Notes under the pieces: model-generated
What the model was told of the DNA's origin: nothing
Seen by the model: only the letters and a program-made list of their open reading frames with translations
Database searches by the model: none
Origin: Patescibacteria group bacterium UBA3527
GTDB taxonomy: Bacteria; Patescibacteriota; Minisyncoccia; Phycocordibacterales; UBA918
Assembly (NCBI GenBank): GCA_002377025.1
Contig: DFPA01000058.1
Location: forward strand, 1 to 30,146
Length of the DNA stretch: 30,146 nucleotides
Direction of reading: 5' to 3'
Translations under genes and position numbers: made by a program
Shown here: in pieces, positions 15,709-23,526 of the stretch
Layout: each line of letters opens with the position of its first letter
How positions within the stretch are numbered: the first letter of the stretch is position 1

Positions 15709-16986
15709 ATGGATAAAAAGTGGAATTTACAAGATATTAAGCCGACTGATGGCACGGCGCTTAGGAACAAACGCTCAACACACAAAGTTCGCAATCAAGA
15801 ACCTTCTTCGAGTTCCGACACTATAAAAGTAAAATCAACAAAAAAGAAGAGGCGCGTCAGCAAAGGCACAGTGACGTTACTTTCTTTTTCTGTTTTTGTG
15901 ATAGGCGTCTTTGTTTTGGTTGGTCTTTTAAGCAGTCAAGCCGAAGTATTCGTGACACCTCGATCAGATGAAGTTACCCTGAGTACCAGTTATAATTATC
16001 TGGCAGAGAAGAAGCCCGATGAAGGTGGCCTTGGATATGAACTTATGAGCCTACGCGGCGAAAACGAGGCAACGGTGAGTGCTACCGGTGAAGAGGAAGT
16101 ATCGATTCCTGCAAGTGGTACACTCGTTATCACAAACACCAATAATGTTGAGCAAGTTTTAATAGAAAAAACAAGGTTTGAGTCCCCGGATGGAAAAATT
16201 TACCGCATAGCCGATGGTGTGAGAGTGCCTGGTGGAACTAGTGAGGAGCCGGGAAGACTTGAAGTTACGGTGACAGCTGAGGAGGCCGGAGCAGAGTATA
16301 ATGTGGAAGCAGGTACAGCTTTTACTGTACCTGGCCTCAAGAGTGATCCGAAGTTATATGCCGCTATCAGAGCTACTAATCCAGCCGAAATCGCCAATGG
16401 TTTTGTGGGAAAGAGACTTAAAGTAGCAGATGATGATTTGCAAAAGGTTAAGTCTGACGTATCAGAAGCTCTTAAGGAGAAACTGCTCGTACGAGCCAGC
16501 GAAGAAACACCGTCCGGTTTCCAATTCTTCCCGGATTCCGCTTCTTTTGTAGAGGAAGTAGAGGTTAAAAGCAATGGTGACACTGAAGCTCTGATTAATG
16601 TAAAAGTCACGCTACAGATACCTCTGTTTAAGAGTGAGGCACTGGCGAAGTTTTTGGCTACCAATTCAATACCGGGATATGAAGGACTGCCGGTCCGACT
16701 GGATTCAATTGACGATGTAACCTTTTCTTACACAAATCCCGATATTGCAAGTAACTTAGGTAACATTAACGAGTTTGAATTTAACCTTTCCGGTAAAGCA
16801 CTGTTGGTTTGGGAGTTTGATGAAGTGGCTTTTGCTACAGACTTGCTGGGAGTACCAAGCTCAGCCCTGGGACAAGTTATTAAGGCTTATCCGGGCATCA
16901 AAAGTGCCAAAGCGGAGCTTAGACCTTTTTGGAAATCATCATTTCCACCGAGTTTGAGTAAGATAAACATAACTGAAAGGTTGTAG
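15709..16986 (+). CDS. Membrane-anchored baseplate J-like protein
   Basis: A 425-residue bitopic protein. The cytoplasmic tail begins with KWNLQDIKP, a short motif I associate with Patescibacteria proteins of this type, followed by a basic linker (KSTKKKRRV). One membrane helix spans about 54-75. The extracytoplasmic part includes a region like the baseplate J/gp47 family (VRVPGG, then VTVTAEEAGAEYNV, about 165-200), a beta-rich region and a mixed C-terminal domain. No other phage genes are nearby, so this is not read as a prophage tail gene. It sits 54 bases after the PilM/FtsA-like gene and probably partners with it across the membrane. The stop is just before the infA promoter. The function is unknown. 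Confidence 0.65.
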   Translation: MDKKWNLQDIKPTDGTALRNKRSTHKVRNQEPSSSSDTIKVKSTKKKRRVSKGTVTLLSFSVFVIGVFVLVGLLSSQAEVFVTPRSDEVTLSTSYNYLAEKKPDEGGLGYELMSLRGENEATVSATGEEEVSIPASGTLVITNTNNVEQVLIEKTRFESPDGKIYRIADGVRVPGGTSEEPGRLEVTVTAEEAGAEYNVEAGTAFTVPGLKSDPKLYAAIRATNPAEIANGFVGKRLKVADDDLQKVKSDVSEALKEKLLVRASEETPSGFQFFPDSASFVEEVEVKSNGDTEALINVKVTLQIPLFKSEALAKFLATNSIPGYEGLPVRLDSIDDVTFSYTNPDIASNLGNINEFEFNLSGKALLVWEFDEVAFATDLLGVPSSALGQVIKAYPGIKSAKAELRPFWKSSFPPSLSKINITERL

Positions 16987-16991
16987 AAAAC

Positions 16992-17020
16992 TTGACGTTT
17001 ATCAAACACTTTGTTAGACT
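16992..17020 (+). promoter_or_regulatory. Promoter of the infA-rpsI operon
   Basis: TTGACG (16992-16997) and TAGACT (17015-17020) are 17 bases apart, and a TG dinucleotide forms an extended -10 (TGTTAGACT). The predicted start at about 17027 leaves about 5 bases before ATG 17032. This would drive the whole ribosomal protein/RNA polymerase run up to the terminator at 20977. Confidence 0.6.
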
Positions 17021-17031
17021 CGGTGCGCCTA

Positions 17032-17250
17032 ATGTCAGAAAGTAAAACAAATGACCTCGTATATGGAACAGTCGAGGAGGCGTTGCCTAATACGCTGTTT
17101 CGTGTCGTCTTGGATGACACCGGCGAAGAGATGCTGGCCTATCTTGCCGGCAAAATGAGAAAGTTTCGTATCCGTGTTTTGGTAGGCGATAAGGTAGCTG
17201 TAGAGCTTGATCCTTACGGTGGAAAAGGCAGGATAACAAAACGTTTATAA
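17032..17250 (+). CDS. infA: Translation initiation factor IF-1
   Basis: A 72-residue S1-like OB-fold protein that occupies the ribosomal A site during initiation. The family pattern is clear: GTVEEALPNTLFRVVLD, LAYLAGKMRKFRIRVLVGD, and VAVELDPY followed by GRITKRL. ATG 17032 gives the normal IF-1 length. An in-frame TTG at 17011 lies before the -10 box and is rejected. It is the first gene of the operon and would be expressed from an almost leaderless mRNA. Confidence 0.95.
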   Translation: MSESKTNDLVYGTVEEALPNTLFRVVLDDTGEEMLAYLAGKMRKFRIRVLVGDKVAVELDPYGGKGRITKRL

Positions 17251-17268
17251 AACCAGGCATCAATTTTT

Positions 17269-17385
17269 ATGAAAGTAAAATCATCAATTAAGAAAAGAAG
17301 TGCTGATGATATTATCGTCCGTCGACGTGGACGTGTTTACGTAATTAACAAGAAGAAGCCACGAAATAAACAAAGACAAGGTTAG
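17269..17385 (+). CDS. rpmJ: 50S ribosomal protein L36, zinc-free form
   Basis: A 38-residue small gene between infA and rpsM, easily missed because of its length. It starts MKVKSSIKKRS and ends NKKKPRNKQRQG, the typical L36 beginning and KQRQG end. The usual zinc ligands (three Cys and one His) are absent: the expected KICDKCK stretch is replaced by KRSADDI, and no Cys or His occurs anywhere. This is therefore a C-minus form. The gene ends one base before the rpsM ATG. The order infA-rpmJ-rpsM is the conserved bacterial order, which strengthens the call. Confidence 0.93.
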   Translation: MKVKSSIKKRSADDIIVRRRGRVYVINKKKPRNKQRQG

Positions 17386-17386
17386 T

Positions 17387-17764
17387 ATGAGAATTTCCGG
17401 AATTACAATTCCAGACGAGAAGCAGTTAGCATTCGGTCTGACAGCCATATATGGCATCGGACGCAGTCAGAGTGCCGCTATTTTGACTGAACTTGGCATA
17501 GATGCCGCCAAGAAACCGTCAGACCTATCTACCGAAGAAGAGAATAAGATTAGGGACAAAGTTGAAACATTGCAAATAGAAGGTGACCTTAAGCGAAAAG
17601 TGGCAGCTGATATAAAGAGATTGAAAGATATTGATTCATACCGTGGCTCAAGGCATGCCAAGAGGCTGCCGGCGCGTGGACAGCGCACCAAGACAAATGC
17701 TCGTACTCTTAAGGGTGTGAAAAAGACTATGGGTAGTGGTCGTCGTAAGTTGGAGAAAACTTAA
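17387..17764 (+). CDS. rpsM: 30S ribosomal protein S13
   Basis: A 125-residue small-subunit head protein that contacts the 5S/L5 bridge and P-site tRNA. It shows the family start RISGITIPDEKQLAFGLTAI, the YGIGRSQS helix-two-turn-helix, and the basic tail SYRGSRHAKRLPARGQRT. It starts one base after rpmJ, with only a weak AAGG upstream. Confidence 0.97.
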   Translation: MRISGITIPDEKQLAFGLTAIYGIGRSQSAAILTELGIDAAKKPSDLSTEEENKIRDKVETLQIEGDLKRKVAADIKRLKDIDSYRGSRHAKRLPARGQRTKTNARTLKGVKKTMGSGRRKLEKT

Positions 17765-17790
17765 AATAACTTTATAAATCAGATTTTCCT

Positions 17791-18222
17791 ATGGGTAAGA
17801 AACGAGTAATAAAAAAAGGAGGTGGTTCTGATGTCTTGGGTACATCAAGAGCACTAAGTAGAATTCCAAAGAAAAAAGTAGCAGAGGGGACTTTGAATAT
17901 TTTGGCTACTTTTAACAACACCATTGTTACTTTGGCGGATGCTAAGGGTAACAGTATCATTGCCGCATCGTCCGGTGCGATGGGGTTTAAAGGTTCCAGA
18001 AAAAGTACTCCATTTGCAGCTGCAAAGGTCGGCGAGATCCTTGGTGAGAAAGCGAGTCAAATGGGAATGAGAGAAGTTTCAGTTGTCATTAAGGGAGTGG
18101 GAGCGGGCCGTGAGTCTGCATTGCGCTCTTTTGCCGGCCAAGGTATAGGGATAAAGAGAATTACTGACAAAACTCCTGTTCCGCATAATGGACCAAGAGC
18201 TAAGAAGGCTAGGAGAGTATAA
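17791..18222 (+). CDS. rpsK: 30S ribosomal protein S11
   Basis: A 143-residue platform protein of the small subunit, binding 16S rRNA near the mRNA exit with S7 and S18. The family core is clear: GTLNILATFNNTIVTLAD, SSGAMGFKGSRKSTPFAAA, and GVGAGRESALRSFAGQGI, followed by the HNGPRAKKARRV end. The N terminus is somewhat longer and more basic than in E. coli. It lies 26 bases after rpsM, and no Shine-Dalgarno sequence is visible. Confidence 0.97.
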   Translation: MGKKRVIKKGGGSDVLGTSRALSRIPKKKVAEGTLNILATFNNTIVTLADAKGNSIIAASSGAMGFKGSRKSTPFAAAKVGEILGEKASQMGMREVSVVIKGVGAGRESALRSFAGQGIGIKRITDKTPVPHNGPRAKKARRV

Positions 18223-18227
18223 AGCTT

Positions 18228-18836
18228 ATGAAAATCGGACCAAAGTTTAAAATTGCCAAAAGACTAGGCGCACCAATTTTTGAGAAAACACAGACTCAGA
18301 AGTTTGCCCTATCTGAAGCCCGTCGAGGCAAGACCTTGAAGCGTCGTCCCGGGGCAATGAGTGACTACAAGCGTCAGCTCATTGAAAAGCAAAAAATGCG
18401 CTTCACATATGGAGTATCAGAAAAGCAGTTGAGGAAATATGTTAATGAAGCTGTTAGAAAAAGTGCTCAACCAATCAGTTACTTGGTTGCCAGACTCGAG
18501 AGTCGTTTAGATAATGTGGTATATAGAGCCGGAATGGCCAAGACGAGACAAATGGCTAGACAGATGGTTTCGCACGGTCACGTGACAGTCAACGGTAGGA
18601 AATCCACTATTCCATCTCAACAAATGAAGGTGGGAGACAAATTCACTGTTCGTGATGGTAGTCGAAATACTTCACTTTTTGAAAATTTTACGGAAAATCA
18701 CCAAGCAGCAGGTGTGCCGGCATGGATTAAATTTGATTCTAAAGCTATAGCGGGTGAAATAACAGCTCTTCCAACTTACGAACCTTCTGAAACTTTGTTT
18801 GATCCTGAACAGATTCTGGAATACTACAGTCGATAG
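18228..18836 (+). CDS. rpsD: 30S ribosomal protein S4, zinc-free form
   Basis: A 202-residue primary 16S rRNA-binding protein. The S4 RNA-binding domain appears as LVARLESRLDNVVYRAGMA and the following ARQMVSHGHVTVNGRKSTIP. The N-terminal region has no cysteines, so it is the zinc-free form. In many bacteria S4 represses its own alpha operon; no obvious S4-binding structure was identified here. The gene starts 5 bases after rpsK and is followed by a 41-base gap before rpoA. Confidence 0.97.
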   Translation: MKIGPKFKIAKRLGAPIFEKTQTQKFALSEARRGKTLKRRPGAMSDYKRQLIEKQKMRFTYGVSEKQLRKYVNEAVRKSAQPISYLVARLESRLDNVVYRAGMAKTRQMARQMVSHGHVTVNGRKSTIPSQQMKVGDKFTVRDGSRNTSLFENFTENHQAAGVPAWIKFDSKAIAGEITALPTYEPSETLFDPEQILEYYSR

Positions 18837-18877
18837 TACTTATTAGTCATTACTTAACTTAGTTAATAAAACAAGAT

Positions 18878-19840
18878 ATGTTAGAAAACAACGTAGCTCT
18901 ACCAAGCAAGCCTCGAGTAGTCAAAGAAGAAGAATTCTTTGGTGTTTATGAAATCGATGGACTGTTCCCTGGATATGGACACACCTTGGGAAATTCGTTG
19001 CGTCGTATTGTACTATCGTCACTACCTGGTGCCGCAGTTACACTAGTTAAGATTGAGGGTGTAAAACACGAGTTCGACACCATTACCGGAGTCAAAGAAG
19101 ATGTTGTTACTATCTTACTCAACTTGAAGCGCTTGCGCTTGTCACTTCATAGTGAAGAACCTCAAACAATCACTCTCAAGAAGTCTGGTGTTGGTGTGAT
19201 TACAGCCAAAGACCTAGATGCACCTTCACAGGTGGAAATACTCAACGCAGATCAACCAATCGCTGAAATCACAAGCAAAACAGGTAAACTTGAAATGGAA
19301 ATTACCGTAGAAAATGGAATGGGTTATGTTGCTCGTGAAGTTCATCAAAAAGATAAAGTGGAGATCGGCACGATTGCACTTGATGCCGTATTTACACCGA
19401 TTCGACGCGCAAACTACGAAGTAGAAAATATGCGAGTCGGAGATCGTACTGACTATAATCGCCTCAGAATAATGATTGAAACAGACGGTACTCTGACCCC
19501 GCGACAGGCTCTTGAAAAGTCTATTGAGATTATGATCCATCAACTGAAGGCTGTTATCGGTTTCCAAGACCAAGCTCCAATAGAGGAGGAAGTCAATTTG
19601 GCAGACAGTGAAGGTGACAGTGAAAAAGAAGTCGACCCAGATACATTGAAAACGCGCATTGAGGCTCTTGACCTGACACCGCGAACACAAAGTGCCCTAG
19701 AGGAGGCCAATATTAGAACTATTGGAGGACTTGTCCGAAAGAAAAAAGATGATATTCTGGCACTCGAAGGAATTGGCCCGAAAGGCCTTGAAGAAATCAT
19801 AGAGAAGCTCAATGAGCTTAAGGTAAGTCTGGCAGAATAA
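18878..19840 (+). CDS. rpoA: RNA polymerase alpha subunit
   Basis: A 320-residue subunit that dimerises to nucleate RNA polymerase assembly. The N-terminal domain shows GYGHTLGNSLRRIVLSSLPG and the later DGTLTPRQALEKS. An acidic linker (about 245-258) leads to a full C-terminal domain (LDLTPRTQSALEEANIRTIG, LEGIGPKGLEEI) that contacts UP elements and activators. It stands in the usual rpsD-rpoA-rplQ order. A 41-base AT-rich gap precedes it, without a recognised promoter or Shine-Dalgarno sequence. An intact CTD means regulation through alpha contacts remains possible. Confidence 0.98.
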   Translation: MLENNVALPSKPRVVKEEEFFGVYEIDGLFPGYGHTLGNSLRRIVLSSLPGAAVTLVKIEGVKHEFDTITGVKEDVVTILLNLKRLRLSLHSEEPQTITLKKSGVGVITAKDLDAPSQVEILNADQPIAEITSKTGKLEMEITVENGMGYVAREVHQKDKVEIGTIALDAVFTPIRRANYEVENMRVGDRTDYNRLRIMIETDGTLTPRQALEKSIEIMIHQLKAVIGFQDQAPIEEEVNLADSEGDSEKEVDPDTLKTRIEALDLTPRTQSALEEANIRTIGGLVRKKKDDILALEGIGPKGLEEIIEKLNELKVSLAE

Positions 19841-19841
19841 T

Positions 19842-20192
19842 ATGCGACATAGCAAACAAAAAAGAACACTGGGTAGAAAGGGAAATCAGAGAACGGCACT
19901 CTTGCGCGGTTTGGCTGTGGATTTGTTAAACAAGAAGAGAATCACAACCACGCTGGCTAAAGCTCGAGAATTGCGGCCATTTGCTGAGAAACTTATCACC
20001 ATCGCAAAAAAAGACACCGTAGCTGCCAGAAGGATTGTGGCTACTCGTTTGGGTGAACCTCGACCCAGTGTTATTCGGAAACTATTTGAGGAAACCGCCA
20101 AAGAGTACAGCGAGAGAAACGGCGGTTATACTCGAATCATAAAAGTTGGTCGTACCAACGGTCGTGATGAGGCTGTGATTGAACTTGTTTAA
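19842..20192 (+). CDS. rplQ: 50S ribosomal protein L17
   Basis: A 116-residue large-subunit protein near the peptide exit tunnel. The family N terminus MRHSKQKRTLGRKGNQRTAL is followed by LLNKKRITTTLAKARELRPFAEKLI and the NGGYTRIIKVG motif. It starts one base after the rpoA stop (TAA-T-ATG), consistent with translational coupling. Confidence 0.97.
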   Translation: MRHSKQKRTLGRKGNQRTALLRGLAVDLLNKKRITTTLAKARELRPFAEKLITIAKKDTVAARRIVATRLGEPRPSVIRKLFEETAKEYSERNGGYTRIIKVGRTNGRDEAVIELV

Positions 20193-20196
20193 TACC

Positions 20197-20559
20197 ATGA
20201 CAGACACAAACACCACAACAGAATATACAATCAACGCTGAAGGCAAGAGATTAGGTAAGGTAGCGACTGAGGCTGCAGTACTCTTGATGGGTAAAAACGA
20301 TACGAATTTTGCCAAACACACGGTAGCTGACGTACACGTTAAGATCGAGAATGCCGCCAAGCTAGATATTCCGGAAAAAAAGAAAGGAGAAATTTACCAA
20401 TCTTATTCAGGATATCCGGGGGGCCGTCGCACTGAGACACTTGAACATCTTGGCGAACGTCTTGGTTATAGCGAAGTTGTGCGCCGTACAGTGAAAGGCA
20501 TGCTACCCAAGAACAAACTGCAAGCAAGGATGATGAAGAATCTAGAAGTTTCAGAATAA
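20197..20559 (+). CDS. rplM: 50S ribosomal protein L13
   Basis: A 120-residue large-subunit protein and early assembly factor. The family pattern is visible: INAEGKRLGKVATEAAVLLM, HTVADVHVKIENAAKL, YQSYSGYPGGRRTETL and VKGMLPKNKLQARMMKNL. ATG 20197, 4 bases after the rplQ stop, is preferred over TTG 20179, which overlaps the end of rplQ. The gene is shorter than E. coli L13 (142 residues) at both ends. It pairs with rpsI as in most bacteria. Confidence 0.96.
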   Translation: MTDTNTTTEYTINAEGKRLGKVATEAAVLLMGKNDTNFAKHTVADVHVKIENAAKLDIPEKKKGEIYQSYSGYPGGRRTETLEHLGERLGYSEVVRRTVKGMLPKNKLQARMMKNLEVSE

Positions 20560-20564
20560 TTATT

Positions 20565-20966
20565 ATGGCGACAGAAAAATACATAGAAGCAATTGGACGA
20601 AGAAAAACAGCTACTGCGAGAGTGCGTCTAACACCTGCCGGCAGTACTAATATCGTCGTGAACAACAAAACTCTGGAGGACTATTTTCCTCATGACGGAC
20701 TCCTAAAATCAGTGCTCTCAGTTTTGGAGACTAAAGACGCGGGAATTGAGCATTATTCTATTTCTGCAAAAGTCGTTGGCGGCGGAACCACTGCACAGGC
20801 TGAGGCAGTTCGGTTGGGAATTGCTCGCGCTCTGGTGAAAGAGAATGCGGAAAGACGCACTGTGTTGAAACCGCTTGGTTTTCTAAAAAGAGATCCACGC
20901 TCAGTAGAGCGAAAGAAGTTCGGTTTGCGTAAGGCGCGCCGACGCCCGCAGTGGACAAAGCGATAG
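20565..20966 (+). CDS. rpsI: 30S ribosomal protein S9
   Basis: A 133-residue small-subunit protein whose C-terminal tail reaches the P-site tRNA anticodon. The family shows YIEAIGRRKTATARVRL at the start, VVGGGTTAQAEAVRLGIARAL in the middle and the basic tail KKFGLRKARRRPQWTKR. It starts 5 bases after rplM and is the last gene of the operon, followed 10 bases later by a terminator. Confidence 0.97.
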   Translation: MATEKYIEAIGRRKTATARVRLTPAGSTNIVVNNKTLEDYFPHDGLLKSVLSVLETKDAGIEHYSISAKVVGGGTTAQAEAVRLGIARALVKENAERRTVLKPLGFLKRDPRSVERKKFGLRKARRRPQWTKR

Positions 20967-20976
20967 ATATTGGTAG

Positions 20977-21008
20977 ATAAAACCGGTGAGGCAACTCACC
21001 GGTTTTAT
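20977..21008 (+). terminator. Intrinsic terminator of the ribosomal operon
   Basis: ATAAAACCGGTGAG (20977-20990) and CTCACCGGTTTTAT (20995-21008) form a perfect 14-bp stem capped by GCAA, a GNRA tetraloop. The T-run is within the stem. It separates rpsI from the grpE promoter. Confidence 0.9.
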
Positions 21009-21033
21009 TCGCCACCTTCAATATTACAAAACC

Positions 21034-21062
21034 TTTACACTTGCCTCTACGTGACGTATAAT
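21034..21062 (+). promoter_or_regulatory. Promoter of grpE-dnaK-dnaJ
   Basis: TTTACA (21034-21039) and TATAAT (21057-21062) with a 17-base spacer form the best sigma-70 type promoter in the window. The predicted start at about 21069 leaves only 2-3 bases before the grpE ATG at 21072. No CIRCE inverted repeat (TTAGCACTC-N9-GAGTGCTAA) is visible near it, so HrcA control is not supported. Confidence 0.75.
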
Positions 21063-21071
21063 GCTGCCGTT

Positions 21072-21626
21072 ATGGTAAAAAATGATCGTAGAAATGATGA
21101 TGAGTGCAATGACGAACTGACCGAAGAAGAGGAGATAGTAGCGGAAGTGAGCCAAACTGAAAAAATCAAGCAACTTCGTGCCAAGTTAAAGGAGTCAGAG
21201 ACAAAACGTCTCCAAGAGCTGGAAAATTTGCAGAGAAGTAAGGCCGACTTTCTAAATGCCAAGCGCAGGTTAGAAGAGGAGAAGAGCACGATTCGATCAA
21301 GTGAAGAGGTTCGACTTGCGGTGCAACTCTTCCCGCTATTAGACAGTTTTGCTCAGGCTAAAGCAGACGAAAAAATATGGGGTTCAGTCGATAAAAGCTG
21401 GAGAGACGGCTTCCTGGCTATTGAGAACCAACTACGCTCTATCTTGACAGCAATGAACATTACCGAAGTCGAGGCATTGAACGAACATTTTGACCCGAAC
21501 ATACACGAGGCCGTTGGTACAAAATCGAGCGACCACGAACCAGAGGTAGTGCTTGAAGTGGTCCAAACCGGTTATATGAAGGGAGATAAGGTGCTACGCC
21601 CGGCCAAAGTTATCATTAGTGAATAA
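21072..21626 (+). CDS. grpE: Nucleotide exchange factor GrpE
   Basis: A 184-residue co-chaperone that releases ADP from DnaK. It has an acidic N terminus, a long coiled-coil helix (about 35-80, including LENLQRSKADFLNAKRRLEE), a four-helix bundle and the C-terminal beta-wing with FDPNIHEAVGTKSS and VVLEVVQTGYMKGDKVLRPA. ATG 21072 directly follows the promoter. An upstream in-frame start at 20970 lies in the terminator and is rejected. The gene is first in a chaperone operon, ending 10 bases before the dnaK ATG. Confidence 0.95.
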   Translation: MVKNDRRNDDECNDELTEEEEIVAEVSQTEKIKQLRAKLKESETKRLQELENLQRSKADFLNAKRRLEEEKSTIRSSEEVRLAVQLFPLLDSFAQAKADEKIWGSVDKSWRDGFLAIENQLRSILTAMNITEVEALNEHFDPNIHEAVGTKSSDHEPEVVLEVVQTGYMKGDKVLRPAKVIISE

Positions 21627-21636
21627 CGTAGTTAAT

Positions 21637-23526
21637 ATGTCTAAAATACTTGGAATTGATTTAGGAACAACCAACTCAGCAATGGCTATTATTGAAGCCG
21701 GTGAGCCGGTTGTTATTGAAAATGCGGAAGGTAATCGTACCACTCCATCAGTGGTTGCCATTTCAAAGAAAGGCGAACGGCTGGTAGGTCAAATAGCTCG
21801 CCGGCAGGCGGTAACAAACCCGCAAAATACTATATATGGGATTAAGCGCTTCATGGGTCACAACTTTGCAGAAGAAGCGATCCAGAAGGATAAAGAGATA
21901 GTTCCGTATGAAGTTAAGGAAGGTGAAGATAAGGGAGTGATGGTAAAAATGGGTGATAAATACTACCGTCCGGAAGAAGTGTCCGCTATGATCCTTTCTA
22001 AGCTTAAGGCCGATGCTGAAGCAAAAATTGGCGAGAAAATAACTGAGGCTGTGATAACGGTGCCTGCATACTTCAACGATGCTCAAAGAAAAGCTACTCA
22101 GGACGCTGGAAAGATAGCCGGTCTTGACGTAAAACGCATTATTAACGAGCCTACAGCAGCCGCTTTGTCCTACGGTTTCAACAAAAAGAAGGATGAAAAA
22201 ATTGTAGTTTATGACTTTGGAGGAGGCACTTTTGACGTTACAGTTCTTGAGGTTGGCGATGATGTGGTAGAAGTACAATCCACCGATGGTGATGCGCACA
22301 TGGGTGGACGTGATATCGACCAAGAAATAGTACGTTATCTCATTTCGGAATTTAAAAAAGAGGAGGGGATTGATCTTGCTAAAGACCCGCTGGCACTTCA
22401 ACGTCTAGATGATGAAGCTGAAAAAGCTAAAAAGGAGTTGTCTAGCTCGGGAGAAACAGAGATTAACATTCCTTTTATTGCCAATGTCGATGGTACTCCA
22501 AAAAATCTACTTATAACGCTTACTCGTGCAAAATTGGAGGAGCTGGCTAAAGAATATATAGACCGCTCAATTGAAATCACCAAGAGGGCTCTCGAAGCTT
22601 CACCGTTTAGCAGTGAAGAAATTGATGAAGTCATCCTGGTTGGAGGTCAAACGAGAATGCCAAGAGTGCAAGAAGCTGTGAAGGATTTGTTTGGTAAGGA
22701 GCCAAATAAGAGCATCAATCCAGATGAAGTAGTGGCCTTAGGTGCTGCTATACAAGCTGGTATATTTCAAGGTGATGTACAAGACATTACTCTCGTTGAC
22801 GTAATCCCATTGTCACTGGGAATTGAAACAATGGGTGGAGTGTCTACAAAATTAATAGAGAGAAATACACACATTCCGACCCGTAAAGAGCAGATATTTT
22901 CTACAGCTGCAGACAATCAAACATCTACGGAAATTCACATCACTCAGGGAGAAAGACCAATGGCGAGTGATAATAAGTCCCTCGGACGCTTTGTGCTTGA
23001 TGGTATTCCGCCGGCACCAAGAGGTGTCCCGCAAATTGAAGTGACTTTTGACGTGGACAGCAACGGTATTCTAAATGTCACGGCCAAAGATAAATCTACC
23101 GGCAAGGAACAGTCTATTCGCATAGAGGCCAATTCCGGTTTGTCCGAAGACGATATAGAAAAAATGCAGAAAGATGCAGATGCTCACGCTGAAGAAGATA
23201 ATAAGAAAAAGGAGCTGATTGAAGCCAAGAATGTTGCCGAGCAAATAGTCTATATGGCAGAGAAATCACTGAAAGATTACGGCGATAAGATACCGGAAGA
23301 AGTAAAGTCCGATGTGGAAGAGAACATAAAGGAACTAAAAGACGCCGTTGGTGGAGATGATCTTGTCAAGATCAAGAGTGCTTCTGAAGCACTAAGTACA
23401 TCTGTCCAAAAAATAGGAGCGAATATGGCAAGTGGCGGCGAGTCCCGGGAAAAAACTGAAACCGATGAGACAGTTCGTGATGCGGAAGTGACGCAAGAGG
23501 AGAAAAAAGACGAAGACAATGGCTAA
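21637..23526 (+). CDS. dnaK: Chaperone DnaK (Hsp70)
   Basis: A 629-residue ATP-dependent chaperone. The nucleotide-binding domain shows ILGIDLGTTNSAMAI, VPAYFNDAQRKATQDAG, NEPTAAALSYGF, YDFGGGTFDVTVLEV and ILVGGQTRMPRVQEAV. The hydrophobic linker region IQAGIFQGDVQDITLVDVIP leads to the substrate-binding domain and a helical lid. The C-terminal tail is short and acidic-lysine-rich, ending EEKKDEDNG. ATG 21637 is preferred over GTG 21619, which overlaps the end of grpE and adds six non-family residues. The stop overlaps the dnaJ start by 8 bases. Confidence 0.98.
   Translation: MSKILGIDLGTTNSAMAIIEAGEPVVIENAEGNRTTPSVVAISKKGERLVGQIARRQAVTNPQNTIYGIKRFMGHNFAEEAIQKDKEIVPYEVKEGEDKGVMVKMGDKYYRPEEVSAMILSKLKADAEAKIGEKITEAVITVPAYFNDAQRKATQDAGKIAGLDVKRIINEPTAAALSYGFNKKKDEKIVVYDFGGGTFDVTVLEVGDDVVEVQSTDGDAHMGGRDIDQEIVRYLISEFKKEEGIDLAKDPLALQRLDDEAEKAKKELSSSGETEINIPFIANVDGTPKNLLITLTRAKLEELAKEYIDRSIEITKRALEASPFSSEEIDEVILVGGQTRMPRVQEAVKDLFGKEPNKSINPDEVVALGAAIQAGIFQGDVQDITLVDVIPLSLGIETMGGVSTKLIERNTHIPTRKEQIFSTAADNQTSTEIHITQGERPMASDNKSLGRFVLDGIPPAPRGVPQIEVTFDVDSNGILNVTAKDKSTGKEQSIRIEANSGLSEDDIEKMQKDADAHAEEDNKKKELIEAKNVAEQIVYMAEKSLKDYGDKIPEEVKSDVEENIKELKDAVGGDDLVKIKSASEALSTSVQKIGANMASGGESREKTETDETVRDAEVTQEEKKDEDNG

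Noticed and set aside
15709..16986. Prophage or contractile-tail remnant suggested by the baseplate J-like domain
   Set aside because: There are no other phage or tail genes. The protein has a membrane anchor and a cytoplasmic tail, and it sits between housekeeping genes.
21057..21072. CIRCE element upstream of grpE
   Set aside because: The 9-bp inverted repeat TTAGCACTC/GAGTGCTAA was looked for in 20967-21071 and not found.
21619..21636. GTG 21619 as the dnaK start
   Set aside because: It overlaps the grpE stop and adds residues not found in DnaK. ATG 21637 gives the usual MSKILGIDLGTT start.
21763..22401. A 212-codon open frame on the minus strand inside dnaK
   Set aside because: It lies wholly antisense to a well-conserved gene, and its translation is Cys/Phe/His-rich with no family resemblance. 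It is a codon-bias shadow.
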